From Oscillospiraceae bacterium (GTDB lineage: Bacteria; Bacillota; Clostridia; Oscillospirales; Ruminococcaceae), in the NCBI GenBank assembly GCA_028694405.1, contig JAQUTM010000119.1:1-7039 (forward strand): 7,039 nt of DNA, in the 5' to 3' direction. The notes under the pieces are model-generated. The model was not told the DNA's origin, ran no database searches, and saw only the letters and a list, made by a program, of their open reading frames with translations. The translations under genes were made by a program, and so were the position numbers. Below, one piece after another: positions 6,687-7,039 of the stretch. Positions within the stretch are counted from its first letter, which is position 1, and every line of letters begins with the position of its first letter.

Positions 6687-7039
6687 ATGTCTGAAATTAA
6701 AACAATTGGCGTGCTTACTTCCGGTGGTGACGCTCCCGGTATGAATGCCGCTGTTCGTGCGGTTGTAAGAACTGCTCTGGCAAAAGGCTTTCGCGTTATG
6801 GGCATAGAGCGTGGTTACAACGGCTTAATAAACGGTGATATACATGAGATGAACCTGCGCAGCGTTTCCGAGATTTTATATCGTGGCGGTACAGTTTTGT
6901 ATACAGCACGCTGCTTAGAGTTTGTTACCTTAGAGGGTCAGCAAAAAGCTGCTCAACGTTGCAGAGAATTGGGAATTGATGCGCTTGTTGTTATTGGTGG
7001 TGACGGTTCTTTCCGCGGTGCAAAAGATATGGCTGCACA
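6687..7039 (+). CDS. pfkA: ATP-dependent 6-phosphofructokinase, N-terminal part
   Basis: The first 117 residues are visible before the right edge cuts the gene; the family is about 320 residues long. PfkA phosphorylates fructose-6-phosphate with ATP to fructose-1,6-bisphosphate, the committed step of glycolysis. Visible motifs are the nucleotide-binding TSGGDAPGMNAAVRAVVR (11-28), RGGTVLYTARCLEF (66-79) close to the Geobacillus enzyme, and GGDGS (104-108). Gly after the Asp in GGDGS, rather than a second Asp, marks ATP rather than pyrophosphate as donor. Arg24 and Arg28 match the allosteric effector-site arginines 21 and 25 of the E. coli enzyme. The E. coli Arg54 position seems to be Leu57 with Arg58 next to it, so effector response cannot be assumed. 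The fructose-6-phosphate site and catalytic Asp lie beyond the window. The gene has its own promoter and strong ribosome site; a pyruvate kinase gene often follows in relatives. Confidence 0.97.
   Translation, partial: MSEIKTIGVLTSGGDAPGMNAAVRAVVRTALAKGFRVMGIERGYNGLINGDIHEMNLRSVSEILYRGGTVLYTARCLEFVTLEGQQKAAQRCRELGIDALVVIGGDGSFRGAKDMAA

Overview
The window holds chromosomal housekeeping DNA from a low-to-mid GC Gram-positive anaerobe of the Firmicutes. It is most likely a member of Clostridia, possibly near the Oscillospirales/Ruminococcaceae. The evidence is the gene order glucokinase - murB - rapZ - whiA - dnaE - pfkA, the Firmicutes-type DnaE, and WhiA, which is confined to Gram-positive bacteria. 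The family-level guess rests on gene order and protein flavour only. All genes are on the + strand. I saw no tRNA, rRNA, CRISPR array, insertion sequence or phage gene.

Layout: (1) the C-terminal part of a ROK-family glucokinase runs off the left edge (1-319). (2) murB (342-1247) makes the peptidoglycan precursor UDP-N-acetylmuramate. (3) rapZ/yvcJ (1297-2160) is a P-loop nucleotide-binding protein. (4) whiA (2169-3086) is a LAGLIDADG/helix-turn-helix DNA-binding protein linked to cell division. (5) dnaE (3079-6555) is the DNA polymerase III alpha subunit and overlaps whiA by 8 bases. (6) After a 131-base gap with a good sigma-A promoter, pfkA (6687 onward) begins and runs off the right edge.

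Spacing from glucokinase through dnaE is tight (22, 49, 8 and -8 bases) with no convincing terminator, so these five genes are probably one transcript. pfkA has its own promoter, preceded by an inverted repeat that resembles a Rex operator but could also be an UP element or a degenerate cre site. The cluster joins sugar phosphorylation (glucokinase, PfkA), wall precursor synthesis (MurB), division/metabolic control (RapZ, WhiA) and replication (DnaE).

Nothing here looks like a wholly new system. The points worth a second look are a perfect 10-bp hairpin inside whiA, the palindrome upstream of pfkA, the absence of yvcK between rapZ and whiA, a full set of PHP-domain metal ligands in DnaE, a missing basic tail on RapZ, and an altered core motif in WhiA.
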